From positions 35,123,787 through 35,187,786 of the forward strand of contig OY987298.1 in assembly GCA_963920635.1 (NCBI GenBank): DNA of 64,000 nucleotides, read 5' to 3'. The notes beneath the pieces are model-generated. The model did no database searches. It was not told where the DNA came from and saw nothing but the letters and a program-made list of their open reading frames with translations. Origin of the DNA: Pseudeuparius sepicola (taxonomy: Eukaryota > Arthropoda > Insecta > Coleoptera > Anthribidae). The translations under genes were made by a program, and so were the position numbers. The stretch's first letter is position 1. Each line of letters begins with the position of its first letter. Positions 1 to 11,640 of this stretch are shown here, piece after piece.

Positions 1-1014
1 TTTTCAAGACTTATGCATGTTTCGACATGAAGTTACTTTTCTGTTATTGCCTATAGCATCTCAGGCAGCAATAGAAAATAAAATATTCATTGTATGCTAC
101 AACAAAAGCAGGAAGTCTGATCAACAGTTCAAATTCCGAGGTTTTTTTTTTTTGATAAAAACAAAGTAGGCCAATCTTTCCAAAATTTGGTATACCCCGA
201 TTACTGTAAGAAGTCCCGATTTTGTCAGATGACATTCTCCACAAAATCCCTAGGATTTTTCTGTTACCCATGGGAATAACATTGGTATATGTGTCTCAAC
301 CAGTTAATGACGTCACTGATTGATTTATGATGTGAAAAGTTACTTAAGTGATACGAAAAAAAGAACATAATAAAATAAAAACCCTATTGCAATCACGATT
401 ATACCGCTATAAATAAAAATAACTATGACTACAACTCATTTTAATAATAATTTCAAATGTCATGGAAACACTTTTCATTTTGGTATTTTGGCATAATCAG
501 CTGCTTTTGGTAGCGTCTATGTGCGGACTCAGGCAAATTTAATTTCGGTGTGTCAAAGTGACAGTGAAGGTTTTCCAGATCGTTCAAACTGGTTCAAACA
601 TTCGGCAGTGAAAATATTCGCGGGTTTTCTACGTTTCCTGAGTTTTACCGTAATCTGTGTTGTTATTGTTCTTATCACGTTTCGTGTTATTAGTGAAAAT
701 GGGCTCGTTACTGACCTGAACTTATGTCCCGGTTGCATTTTTTTGCTGCTTTGATGCCAACTTAGGATATCGAAATTACCAATTGACAGTTCCAGTAAGG
801 ACTTCTTAAAATAATTTGACTATACCCGGGAAAATTTTTAATTGGAAACAACTTTTCTTAATAAAATTTTTCGCTATAATTAAAGGAAATACACTTCACC
901 TACAATGAAAATAAATAAATGGTCGTTGTCGACGCCATCTTGTTTTTTCAGAAACGAAAATATGCTAGAAATTAGTTTCCAGTCATAGGCAGGTCAGAAC
1001 CTCAAACGATCAAG

Positions 1015-1080
1015 TTTGAACTCGATTTTTTTCTTTTACACCTATTGGCTCACTTATCCTGGGACATCCTGTATATAACA
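1015..1080 (-). mobile_element. Relic terminus of a TACAGGGTG-type fold-back family
   Basis: The segment ends in CTGGGACATCCTGTATA, a decayed inverted-repeat end of the Tc1/mariner-like fold-back type. Read in reverse complement, 34017-34080 aligns with it, sharing a T-rich run, a TTACACCT-like word and CACTTATCYTGGGA. A weaker third copy is near 8925-8955. No matching opposite end was found, so this is a solo or truncated terminus. Confidence 0.45.
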
Positions 1081-1839
1081 ATGATAAATTAATAAATGAA
1101 AATAATAAGTTTCCAGCTAACAATTTAAATTCGTTATTGTTACTGTAATGTTTAAATTTGAATCTAAAAATGGTTAGGAGTTATCTTAAAAGGCCGCTAG
1201 TTATACAGACCTAAGACAATTTTCACAAAATATGAATGGTTAGGTAGAACCTTACCAATTAAATTCTCATTATAGCGAACTCCAGAAATCCGAGGCGTAA
1301 TTTGTAAGAAAACTTGAATCAAATTTTTGTTCTTTATGCTTAAAAAATTCAAGAAAATTCATACAAATATTAAAAAGGATCCAAATTTGTGGTTTCCAAA
1401 TTGAGTAGAAAAGGCCCATTTTGTGGTTTCAATGCGGTCGCAATGTAGCCATAATTATTTCGATTATTCCATATTTTATTACAGTTATTTCCACCGAAAA
1501 ACTCGTACATCATACCATTATTTATATAGGAATGACCGGTCGCCGACGGCCCGCCTGGATTTATTACATATTTTTTCAATTTACGTCCCACCGAGAATGG
1601 CCCTTATTGTTGTCATTTCTGGTAATAAATAAAGCAGTTTTTTTGCATGCGCAAATTCCATTACTATGTACCAGCGGTCGCTGGTAATAAATTCCAACTC
1701 TAATGGTGCGCCGCTATGCGGCCAGTTGAGGCCCATCAATCATGTTTATCACATAATTCAGGCAATGCGACGACCTAGTCGCAGACCCATGGACAATTGA
1801 ACCGTGTTATGGGCTATTTCTACATTAGACATGGTTACA

Positions 1840-2200
1840 AAATAGTAGAGATTATCGCTTCTCTCATAGTGCTTGTATCCAATAAGGTAGGTAACTCCTT
1901 TCTTAAAAAAACAACCACTATATATGCCTCTGCTAGCGATAAATTCCACTTGGAAAATACCAAAGCGCCTAAGATCAGAAGGGAGTTTATCACTTGATTA
2001 TTTCGCAACCGCGGATCTGCTCCATACAAACATCGATTTTCCAAAATTAGTATGTTCTAAATCATGCAGCTGAAAATTATGTTAAGGTATTACTAAAGAA
2101 TGTATAAATATAAATAAATTTAGGTAACTTTAGAAAATAAACCAGTAGGTATCAAAAAGTAGGAAAAATCGCACCAACCTTGGACATACAAGCATCATTT
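1840..2200. repeat. Interspersed repeat R2, copy 1
   Basis: This shares a long diverged match with 41450-41770 in the same orientation. Shared words include ATCCAATAAGGTAG, AAACAACCA, GCTAGCGATAA and a later block containing AAAAAT[C/T]GC and ACAAGC/CCAAGCGTCAT. No terminal repeats, target duplication or coding potential were recognised, so the class is unknown. Confidence 0.5.
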
Positions 2201-2694
2201 TAATGGTGGAATTTGTCTACGTATAAAACAAACAAAACGTATAGAACATAAGTCAAAGTTAATCTAGCCAAGGTTTTTTCAAATCCTGAATTTAATTTAA
2301 ATTTCGTTTAGTTTTCGCAAATTTGCCTAATTTGAGAAATTCGCAATTTAGGTACATGCGCCTACGTATAGGAAGAAGCATTAGGACAGTGTTTCCAAAA
2401 CATTCAAAAACTTTTAATATCTCAGATAATCGCTTAAGAAATTCTGAAATTTGGGAGAAGTACCTGTATTAATTTGAATTCGCGGAATACTTTGTCTTAC
2501 CTAGCTTGACGTCACTGTGTTAAACACGGGCGCATCTCTCTAGTTGCTTCCTCTGTGAATATTACTACTGTAAGAACTTAACTAGTAAATACGATATATT
2601 TTCTGTGTTCCCACAATAGGCACCGTAAACCTGCGGGTGATATATAGCGGCTGTATGCAGCGTGTGGCAGTGATCTGTCATGCCATTCGGTCTA

Positions 2695-4553
2695 TACAGG
2701 GTGTCTCACCACGACCTGCATAAATCGATATCTCAAAAAGTAAACATAGAATTTTTTGAAAACTTGGTAGCTGACCAATGCCAATGAGTAATATTCATCT
2801 AAAATATTTTCAAAATTTCGGCACTTCCGGTTATATCGGAAGTCGATGACAACTTCGTTATTTTAAATGGAACACCCTATATTTTATTGCATTTTTGGAT
2901 TCTACGGAAAATTATAGGTACATTTCATATTCATGTCCTCTACCTAAATTCAACCGTTTTTGAGATATTTGCCATTTTAGAGAAAAAATGACAGATGCAG
3001 ACCCGTACTTAATTGACAGTTTCTTCATAACGGCTACATGTTTCCTAACGTGCTCTTGGCATTTTGTAGTCAAAGGCTTGGTGAGAAATACCATAAAGAA
3101 AGTTTCCGATCTTGTACATGGTGCTCACAAAAAATTATTCAAATATTAATTCAAAAAATGCCAAAAACTCAAAATATGCAAATGGAAACCCCCATTTTTT
3201 TGTAGTAGCCGTATTCAGCACAAAAAACTAGTCAAGTTTGTGTTTGGTTCTCTATACCTAAATGTTATCCTTTTCGATTTATTTACAAAAAACTAATTTT
3301 CCAGTTCATCAAGGGGGCGTTTTTTTAAGTTTGATAAATCTAGTTGGCCATGGCTGATTATACGATTGTCACAAAAAATTATACAAATTTTAATTCAAAA
3401 AATGCCAAAAACTCAAAATTTGCAAATGGAAACCCCCAATTTTTTTGTAGTAGCCGTATTCAGCACAAAAAACTAGGCAAGTTTGTGTTTGGTTCTCTAT
3501 ACCTAAATGTTATCATTTTCGATTTATTTACAAAAAAAAAACTAATTTTCCAGTTCATCAAGGGGGCGTTTTTTAAGTTTGATAAATCTAGTTGGCCATG
3601 GCTGATTATACGATTGTCAGAGAATAAAGAAATGTCATTTAGTTTAAAATTATTGTAAACAATGCCGGCACGGTTAAATTACACAAACAAAGACTATTTA
3701 AATTTATTTATTATTTATGGAGAATGCAACAGAGTTATATCAAGAACTTGTAATACATTTGCTGATAATAAATAAATTTAAATAGTCTTCGTTTGTGTAA
3801 TTTCACCGTGCCGGCATTGTTTACAATAATTTTAAACTAAATGACATTTCTTCATTCTCTGACAATCGTATAATCAGCCATGGACAACTAGATTTATCAA
3901 TCTTAAAAAAACGCCCCCTTGATGAAGGAGTGGAAAATTAGTTTTTTGTAAATAAATCGAAAATGATAACATTTATTAGGTATAGGGAACTAAACACAAA
4001 CTTGCCCTAATTTTTTCTGCTGTATACCGCTACTACAAAAAAATGGGGGTTTCCATTTGAAAATTTTGAGTTTTTGGCATTTTTTTGAATTAATATTTGA
4101 ATAATTTTTTTGTGAGCACCCTATACAAGATCGGAAACTTTCTTTATGGTATTTTTCTGCACCAAGCCTTTGACTACAAAATGCCAAGAGCACGTTACGA
4201 AATATGTAGCCGTTATGAATAAACTGTCAATTAAGTACCTACTGGTCTGCATCTGTCATTTTTTCTTTAAATGGCAAATATCTCAAAAACGGTTGAATTT
4301 AGGTGTGGGTTAGGACACATGAAATGTACCTAGAATTTTCCGTAGAATCCAAAAATGCAATAAAATATAGGGTGTTCCATTTAAAATAACGAAGTTGTCA
4401 TCGACTCCCGGTGTAAACGGAAGTGCCGCCATTTTCAAAATATTTTAGATGCATAGTACTCATTGATATTGGACAGCTGCCAAATTTTCAAAAAAATTCT
4501 ATGTTTACTTTTTGAGATATCGATCGATGCAGTTCGTGGTGAGACACCCTGTA
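2695..4553. mobile_element. Long fold-back transposon, family A, copy 1
   Basis: Both ends are TACAGGGTGTCTCACCACG in inverted orientation, flanked by TA on each side, as expected for Tc1/mariner-type insertion. The arms run almost to the middle: left-arm blocks reappear inverted in the right arm, and the arms meet around a short loop near 3720-3770. The left arm is longer because a roughly 245-bp block is duplicated in it. No intact transposase is present, so this is a non-autonomous element that would form a hairpin RNA of nearly 1 kb if transcribed. A second, shorter family member lies at 32120-32965. Boundaries are firm; superfamily assignment is by terminus type and the TA duplication. 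Confidence 0.8.
3127..3617 (+). repeat. Tandem duplication inside the left arm of fold-back A
   Basis: A block of about 245 bp occurs twice in a row (about 3127-3369 and 3370-3617). It begins near ACAAAAAATTAT and ends near GGCTGATTATACGATTGTC, with only a few base differences. The right arm has a single inverted counterpart (about 3860-4110). The duplication therefore arose after the hairpin formed or was lost from one arm. Confidence 0.8.
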
Positions 4554-4612
4554 TAGCCACGCCGAATTTTCTGTTTATAATTTTCATAACTATAACTTTA
4601 GGTGAGAATTTT

Positions 4613-4680
4613 ATTATAGCGGTTTTATGATTGATATATATTATGTTTCTGTAGATTATAGCGGTTTTATGATTGATATA
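4613..4680 (+). repeat. 42-bp tandem dimer interrupted by fold-back B
   Basis: A 42-bp unit starting ATTATAGCGGTTTTATG is followed by the first 26 bp of a second copy. The rest of that second copy (ATGTTTCTGTAG) reappears just after the fold-back, at 5941-5952. The element therefore inserted into an existing tandem dimer, which fixes both element boundaries independently of its termini. Confidence 0.75.
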
Positions 4681-5159
4681 TACAGGGTGTAACTAAACTG
4701 ATGGTCAAAAATGAAACCACGTATTCTTGGAGTCAAAATAAGGGCACTTCTTCTTATATTTTTTTCTCCTACGGGCCATGGTTTTTTTATACAGAGCGTA
4801 GAAGTTTGGAGAAAAATACACACATTTCTTAGTATTTCTAGAAGTATACTAGATATTTTCTTCAAACTTGGCGTGTCGCATGAGCAGATGAGCCGTCAAA
4901 CTTAAGGTTGACATGAAGCTCCTGAGGCTCCCAGTTGCGGAGATACAGGGTATTAGTAAAATTAATTAGTTCAGAAAAATATGAATACCCTGTATAATCG
5001 CATTTTTTAAATTTGTTTTGAGTGGTGAATAGAATGGTTAACAAAAAGTATCTCTTAGTAGTTTTTCATATTCGCAGCCGTTTCTTAATTATTTTTAAAG
5101 AACGGCAACGCTGCAATGAACAATAGTCACTTTAAGAATAAATCTAGCAATCTGTGGTT

Positions 5160-5325
5160 GTCAATTAAACTTTATTTAACAAAATACAAAAGCAAAAACG
5201 ATAATAAAAGAAACGTATTGCTATTAGAAAATAAAATTATTAAATGTTCGAAATGACCGCCGTCTCTTTCAATACACGCAACTACGCGTTTCCGCATGTT
5301 TATTATTGCCATTGGCAAGTCCATA
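5160..5325 (-). pseudogene. Mariner-like transposase C-terminal remnant
   Basis: The minus-strand reading through 5325 to about 5236 gives MRKRVVACIERDGGHFEH, the typical C-terminus of a Tc1/mariner-like insect transposase (an arginine-rich helix, then a CIE..GGHFEH motif). It is preceded by LPMAI and followed by a hydrophobic tail. The catalytic domain is missing: the frame runs directly into a micro-palindrome insertion and then the right arm. It is clearly non-functional. It shows that fold-back B derives from an autonomous transposon by internal deletion and inverted duplication. Confidence 0.6.
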
Positions 5326-5335
5326 GCAAAAGTGC

Positions 5336-5372
5336 ATATCAGCAGTGACTATTCTATAGTCACTGATATCAG
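5336..5372. mobile_element. Micro-palindrome element, copy 1 (23 bp) with 7-bp target repeats
   Basis: The core at 5343-5365 is a perfect stem, CAGTGACTA...TAGTCACTG, with a 5-base centre. It is flanked on both sides by the exact heptamer ATATCAG (5336-5342 and 5366-5372). In reverse complement the core matches the 30-bp copies at 27965-27994 and 33980-34009 apart from a 7-base shortening of the centre. It sits in the loop of fold-back B, so it arrived after that element. Function and parent family are unknown. Confidence 0.75.
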
Positions 5373-5938
5373 TCAATTCTTCAAATGAAAATATAATTTT
5401 TCAAAATATTGATACTAAAGTGCAAAGTTGGCAGCCAAATGATTCAAATAATGCCAAGTTTAATTGACATCCACAGATTGTTAGATTTATTCTTAAAATG
5501 ACTTGTTTATTGCAGCATTGCCGTTCTTTGAAAATAATTAAAAAACGGCTGAGAATATGAAAAAATACTAAGAGATACTTTTTGTTAACCATTTAATTTA
5601 CCATTCAAAACAAATTTAAAAAATGCGATTATACAGGGTATTCATATTTTTCTGAACTAATTAAATTTATTAACACCCTGTATCTCCGCAACTGGGGGCC
5701 TCACAAGCTTCATATTAACCTTAAGTTTGACAACTCATCCGCTCATGTGACACGCCAAGTTTGAAGAAAATATCTCTACTTCTAGAGATACAAAGAAATA
5801 TGTGTATTTTTCTCTAAATTTCTACGCCCTGTATAAAAAAAACTATGGCCCGTAGGAGAAAAAAATATATGAAGAAGTGCCCTTATTTTGACTACAAGAA
5901 TACGTGGTTTCATTTTTGACCATCAGTTCAGTTATGTA

Positions 5939-7114
5939 CTATGTTTCTGTAGACTTAGATCTTTCGATTTGACGAAGTTTGGGTCGCACTCCGATAATTA
6001 CCTACAGAAATGTGTGGGAATGGCTCGAACGTGATTAGGTTACTAGGTCGAGTTCGGATAGATGATTAATTTACAGGAGAATGGAAACTTCTCCAATAAT
6101 TATCGTGCTATTGTTCCTCTTCTAAGCGAAACAGATAATGTAAATGCAAGTACGGCGTAACATTAGTATTGTTTATCTAAACTAAATGTAGTGGTGTTAC
6201 TTAAAATACGCGGGTTTTCGATAAGGAAATTCACTCTCATTTAACTTTTACAAAAAAAGGGAACAGATACTTAAGAAAATTAAAAAAAAAACAGAGCTAA
6301 ATCCTTTGGTATTATAAAAGGCGACATGTTGCGAGTCCGACCCGAATGAAATTGTAATTGTTCCGTGATATAAAATTTGAATTTTAAATGCGAACCACAC
6401 ATTCGCTTCATTTGCATGATATTACTTGTGGTCTTACATAGATTAAATTTTTCCCGGAAATGTAAATGTTTTCATGAGTTTCATCTGATTCCCAAGGGAT
6501 CAGTTTATTTCCAACGCGTAAAGTTAGTTGTGAAGGAAAAAAGTAACAGTAAACTTTCCGACTACCTAAAGAAATATCTAACAGTGCTTTTCATGGGTGC
6601 TATATAGAGAATACGCATAACTAGTTTGATTTAATATTGCATATGGAATATTCATAGTGTCACACATCAAGTCCGTATCATATTGGAAATTTTTTATCAT
6701 TCGATCTAAGAAAATTTTGATACAGCCAATTATTGTTTTTGATTAAAAAATTATGTCAGATGACGTGATCAAAAGCAACTGCCAGCCGGACTCTGTGGTC
6801 GTCCCTGAAGGAGAAATACATATGCGGAACTAACTCCTTAGAGCAGGACGTAAGTTCCTGTACGAAAGTACTTCCAGAAGAGCTTCCAGCAGGACAACTC
6901 CTTGTACGTTCTAGCATTGAGAGACTCGTATGCTTAATTACACGTGTTTCATTATAAATGATGTTTTGAGGCAAGTTCACTCCATTATTTATTTGGTAGA
7001 TTAATAATATTGCAAAAATGTATTTTTTTGTAACTTAAATAAATATTGTTTTTATTTATTATTCAATGTATTTTTTGTAACTTTCTTAAATAAGCTTTGT
7101 TTATTATTTTTCTA
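5939..7114. other. Gene-free stretch
   Basis: I find no supported gene, repeat pair or RNA feature. A 76-codon plus-strand frame (6377-6607) and a 74-codon minus-strand frame (6756-6980) have no recognisable motif. The interval around 6770-6930 is slightly GC-richer than its surroundings. The end of the interval is AT-rich with TTTGTAACTT-like direct repeats (around 7027-7085). Confidence 0.5.
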
Positions 7115-8194
7115 TACAGGGTGTGCCTAAATATCATGTAGGGTAATTCTTTGGCTTATTTCATGACTAAAACTTCATATAAACATAGGTCTGCAAACGC
7201 TTCGTTACCGATCTACAGGGTGTTGAAATTTCAAGATTTTTTTAGTTTTTTTCTTTATAGCTCCTACAGTTTATGAGATATTTAGCTCAAATTTGGAATA
7301 TAGGTTAAGCTCTAGGGCCTACATCATTGGGCATGCCAAATGGTTGTGAGAATCTACAGGGAGATATTTTTCAGGAGTCATGCTCCTTTTTCTGCCACTG
7401 AACTTTTTTGCGGTGCACCGCTGGTAGATTCTAAAATACAACATAAATTTCCTGTTTTGTTTAGAAACTTTTTGGTGTCTTGTAGTTTTTTCGTACCTGC
7501 TACCGTTATCGAAAAAAAAAACAATTTTTTGTAATTCGCTAGACCGCTATATGAAAATGAATGAAATGGAAATTTTTAGTAGTTTTTGTAGCAATGATTT
7601 ATTACAATACAAAAAACCTAAATAACAAACTGGCATCTCTTGCATTTCCGTTCCCAAGGACATAGATGAAATGCATCTCAGCCATTTCAGAATTCGTAAA
7701 ATTTGGCATTGTTACGAGATTATGACGAGTATTTAAAACACTTTTAGACTTTACTTTTACTTTAAAACTGAAACCTTTAATTTATAAACATATGCAGACA
7801 CAAGTTAGGATTTCAAATGCGAACTGTCAGAAATTAATAAAAACAAGAGATTATCCAAATAAATCCAGAGCCTACTGGACTAATTTTAAAATTTTAATTT
7901 CATCTAGGGAATTACAGAAAATAGCTTTTTATTTTATTTTTTTTTTCGATAATGGTGGCAGGTACGAAAAAACTGAAAAAAATCAAAAAGTTTCTAAACA
8001 AAACAGGAAATTTATTTTGTACTTTCAAATCCAACAGCGGCACACCGCAAAAATGTTCAGGGGCAAAAAAGGGGGCATGACCCCTGAAAAAAGATCTCCC
8101 TGTAGGTTCACAGAACCAATTGGCATGCCCAATGATGTAGGCCCTATAGCGTAACCCCCTTCCGGATGTACATGATATTTAGGAACACCCTGTA
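7115..8194. mobile_element. Fold-back transposon, family C, copy 1
   Basis: Termini are TACAGGGTGTGCCTAAATAT and its near-perfect inverse, flanked by TA. The arms pair over several hundred bases (about 7330-7540 with 7930-8150). Shared inverted blocks include the ATGATGTAGGCCCTA/TAGGGCCTACATCAT pair. The left arm holds about 140 bp (around 7190-7320) absent from the right arm, including a second internal CTACAGGGTGTTG. The loop carries a minus-strand transposase N-terminus (7620-7709). A diverged partial copy begins at 63358. Confidence 0.75.
7620..7709 (-). pseudogene. Mariner-like transposase N-terminal remnant
   Basis: The minus strand from an ATG at 7709 reads MPNFTNSEMAEMHFIYVLGN followed by GNARDASLLF. 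This is the N-terminal helix-turn-helix start (DUF4817-like: MP.F[ST]N.E.A.MHF.YG...GNA..A..LY) of insect Tc1/mariner-like transposases. After about 30 residues the frame runs into the fold-back arm and all later domains are missing. The remnant identifies the autonomous ancestor of fold-back C. Confidence 0.6.
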
Positions 8195-9888
8195 TATATA
8201 ATTATAAATTATAAAATTAGGCTAACGACATTTTTCTAAATCTGATAAGTAATGTCATTTTCAGAAAAGGAATTAAAACATGTAATATTTGACAGATAAA
8301 AAAATGACGTGATTGCTCTTGAGCATGTCATTTGTCATCATTTTTTAAGCAAAAACTACTGGCAAACATCAAAACCCCGCATTTCAACATTTTGTTTATA
8401 GTTTATTATATTATAATTATTTGCAAATATCCAACGCAGCTCTCCTTTGCGTAGCAAGTATTGACTAATTAGGTTAGTAGTTATTGCTTACTTGTAATAT
8501 GTAAACATATAAAATGTATGCACCCAAAGTATTCAATATATAGTAATCGACGACCAAGTAGCCAAGTTGGAGCACAATATGATCCGGAAATAATTAAATT
8601 CAATTTAACGATGTGTATGAAAGTTTGCACTATATGGAAAAAAATTGTATACATAATTACAATTTTTGAAAATCTTATTTGAAAACATGGTGCATGATTC
8701 GAACACCTATTTCGACCTAAGTAAGGTTATGTGTCTGTATTATTTATGTATAAAATTTTCTTTTTTAAATTTCGGGAAAGAATCACTAGAAATATCGAAA
8801 AACGTTATTAAGAAATAGAGTTTCTTGTGAAACTTTACTTAAGTTTTTTCTTCAACTTTTCGTGCATTAAATCTTGAGAAAATTTGAATTTAAAAAAAAA
8901 TTTGAAGGTAGAGAATGCAATCTTGATGACAAGTATCCTGGGACACTCTATATGTTTTTTTCCTGTAATTTTCCCAACAAAGTATGACAAAAAATTAGGT
9001 ATACGTAGGCAATGTGTCGTCCATCTAAAATTTAGAACAAAAATCTCAAATAAAATTTTACTGCATACATTTGTTGATGAAAACGTAACTAAATTAGTGG
9101 TGATATTCTTTTATTATACTATATTTTTCCACTTAGAAATTTATATATACAAAGTTCTTTTTGTTGATATTATTCCGGTAGGTTTCGGAAATGCATACGT
9201 GTAGTTTCATCAAATCACCGAGCAATTTCTTCCCGCACAAAGTTCCCCACGACCTAAATACTGGGGCCACTAAACGGTCTCGTGTTTTGAACATACGTTA
9301 GACGATAACACACAGGCCCTGTTATTTCCCTCCGTGAGAAGTCCTCCAACGCGACCTCATTAATTTAAGGTCCCCTCAAGGAACAGTATTTCCCGTAATT
9401 GTTAAATTTGGCACACAGAAGCAACGAGCGTCTATACTGAACTCAAAATGCAGAGGATCCACGAAATGGACGGCCATCGAGCTGGAAAATTAACGTAATA
9501 TACAAGACTATAATTCTAACAAGACAAGACTGTAATGTGTTCGAATGTTCGGGCGAAGCGTTCCGCAAGGCAGATTATTTGGAGAAGCCTAAATCCCAAA
9601 ACTTATAGCTTCCGCCAAATCGTCGTCTCGCGAAGCCTACCTTTAATATTATGACAACGTTGCATATTGCATAGGTAACCTCGAGGCGGAAAGACAGACT
9701 GCTGGGATTTCGGTATAACGATAGGTAGGTGTCGCGTAGCGCACTCAAATATAGTCTCATCCCACACCCGATACCAGGATGTTGTTATACAGAGAATTCA
9801 ACGCCTGCCATTATGAACCAATAAAATGATATGATTTTTGAAATATTAACCAATCAGGTCATGATTTCAGCGATAATACCACTAGTGG
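8195..9888. other. Gene-free stretch with one relic terminus
   Basis: No gene is supported. CTGGGACACTCTATATG near 8935-8955 resembles the terminus relics at 1015 and 34017. A moderately GC-richer segment at 9220-9780 has no recognised product; its 61-codon minus frame has no motif. The satellite array begins directly after. Confidence 0.5.
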
Positions 9889-11366
9889 TCCAAAAGATAG
9901 AACCAACAGAAACAACTACTCCGAGGGCTAATACCCCTACCGGCATTGAACTACACCATTGGTTCTTGATTTTCCGTTGAGAATAAACATTGCAGATCAA
10001 AGTTCCCTCCTTCACCAACGTAACATCAAAGATATTGCTATCTTTGTTGGGACATGTCCTGACAATCATGTGCAGGCACAATGATCCCAGCCAGCCCATT
10101 ACCGGTTTCATCCTCTTTGGGAATCATCAGATGGACGTAGGCGAAATCCAGAGTGGATGGATTCAAAAGATAGAACCAACAGAAACAACTACTCCGAGGG
10201 CTAATACCCCTACCGGCATTGAACTACACCATTGGTTCTTGATTTTCCGTTGGGAATAAACATTGCAGATCAAAGTTCCCTCCTTCACCAACGTAACATC
10301 AAAGATATTGCTATCTTTGTTGGGACATGTCCTGAGAATCATCTGCAGGCACAATGATCCCAGCCAGCCCATTACCGGTTTCATCCTCTTTGGGAATCAT
10401 CAGATGGACGTAGGCGAAATCCAGAGTGGATAGATTCAAAAGATAGAACCAACAGAAACAACTACTCCGAGAGCTAATACCCCTACCGGCATTGAACTAC
10501 ATCATTGGTTCTTGATTTTCCGTTGGGAATAAACATTGCAGATCAAAGTTCCCTCCTTCACCAACGTAACATCAAAGATATTGCTATCTTTGTTGGGACA
10601 TGTCCTGACAATCATCTGCAGGCACAATGATCCCAGCCAGCCCATTACCGGTTTCATCCTCTTTGGGAATCATCAGATGGACGTAGGCGAAATCCAGAGT
10701 GGATGGATTCAAAAGATAGAACCAACAGAAACAACTACTCCGAGGGCTAATACCCCTACCGGCATTGAACTACACCATTGGTTCTTGATTTTCCGTTGGG
10801 AATAAACATTGCAGATCAAAGTTCCCTCCTTCGCCAACGTAACATCAAAGATATTGCTATCTTTGTTGGGACATGTCCTGACAATCATCTGCAGGCACAG
10901 TGATCCCAGCCAGCCCATTACCGGTTTCATCCTCTTTGGGAATCATCAGATGGACGTAGGCGAAATCCAGAGTGGATAGATTCAAAAGATAAAACCAACA
11001 GAAACAACTACTCCGAGGGCTAATACCCCTTCCGGCATTGAACTACATCATTGGTTCTTGATTTTCCGTTGGGAATAAACATTGCAGATCAAAGTTCCCT
11101 CCTTCACCAACGTAACATCAAAGATATTGCTATCTTTGTTGGGACATGTCCTGACAATCATCTGCAGGCACAATGATCCCAGCCAACCCATTACCGGTTT
11201 CATCCTCTTTGGGAATCATCAGATGGACGTAGGCGAAATCCAGAGTGGATGGATTCAAAAGATAGAACCAACAGAAACAACTACTCCGAGGGCTAATACC
11301 CCTACCGGCATTGAACTACACCATTGGTTCTTGATTTTCGGTTGGGAATAAACATTGCAGATCAAA
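9889..11366 (+). repeat. 273-bp satellite array, about 5.4 units
   Basis: The landmark CAAAAGATAGAACC recurs at 9891 and 10164, and the ATGCAGATCAAAGTTCCC-type block recurs at 9990, 10263, 10536, 10809 and 11082, giving a constant 273-bp spacing. Units are roughly 97-99% alike. From the second unit onward two variants alternate: GTGGATGG with CTACACCATT, then GTGGATAG with CTACATCATT. This implies a 546-bp dimeric higher-order unit. As 273 is 91 codons, an 89-codon frame with a stop repeats in each unit; I take this as a by-product of periodicity, not a gene. Confidence 0.95.
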
Positions 11367-11435
11367 GTTACGTTGGTGATGGAGGGAACTTTGATCTGCA
11401 ATGTTTATTCCCAACGGAAAATCAAGAACCAATGG
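11367..11435 (-). repeat. Inverted partial satellite unit capping the array
   Basis: These 69 bp are the reverse complement of part of the satellite unit (GTTACGTTGGTGA... through ...AAGAACCAATGG), joined head-on to the last forward unit. The junction is therefore a palindrome with nearly no spacer. After it the sequence is unrelated. Confidence 0.9.
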
Positions 11436-11452
11436 TGATTGATTCAGAACCG

Positions 11453-11640
11453 AAACCCAAACTAATTATTTGCGGTTGTTAAATTCTCTTTTTAAATACA
11501 ACTCGTGGAATGCCTTATAATAGATACCTAATACCTTTCCTTAATTTATCACTCATTATAATCCCAATGCTAAGAAAATACCACTCCTGCTGCGCAGTCG
11601 TGGTATTTTCAGCTTCGTAAAATTAACGAAAGGTATTATC
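11453..11640 (+). repeat. Interspersed repeat R1, uninterrupted copy
   Basis: This matches 32047-33085, which is interrupted there by a fold-back. Shared words include GTTAAATTCTCTT, AAATACAACTCGTGG, AATCCCAATGCTAAGA and ATACCACTCCTGCTGCGCAG. A small inverted pair, AATACCAC/GTGGTATT, flanks the CTGCTGCGCAG core. No coding capacity was seen and the class is unknown. Confidence 0.7.

Larger units (their letters stand above)
1..2690. other. Gene-free AT-rich flank
   Basis: I see no supported gene here. Open frames are at most about 90 codons, lack recognisable motifs and overlap on both strands. The stretch holds a transposon-terminus relic (1015-1080), a diverged interspersed repeat (1840-2200) and an 18-bp perfect palindrome at 1669-1686 (TACCAGCGGTCGCTGGTA) of unknown meaning. 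The rest shows nothing I can name. Confidence 0.6.
4681..5938. mobile_element. Fold-back transposon, family B
   Basis: The left end is TACAGGGTGTAACTAAACTG. The right end is the inverted counterpart but has lost several bases of the terminal CACCCT. The arms (about 4681-5178 and 5445-5938) are closely matched inverted copies. The loop carries a minus-strand transposase C-terminus (5160-5325), which ties the family to Tc1/mariner-like transposons, and a 23-bp micro-palindrome insertion (5336-5372). The flanking 42-bp tandem repeat confirms insertion. It is non-autonomous. Confidence 0.75.

Noticed and set aside
1370..2044. Overlapping 60-90-codon frames on both strands
   Set aside because: They are mutual shadows with no motifs, and part of the interval is repeat R2.
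9990..11351. Repeated 89-codon open frames in the satellite (plus and minus strands)
   Set aside because: The unit is 273 bp, a multiple of three, so frames recur automatically. There is a stop in each unit, no motif, and open frames on both strands.
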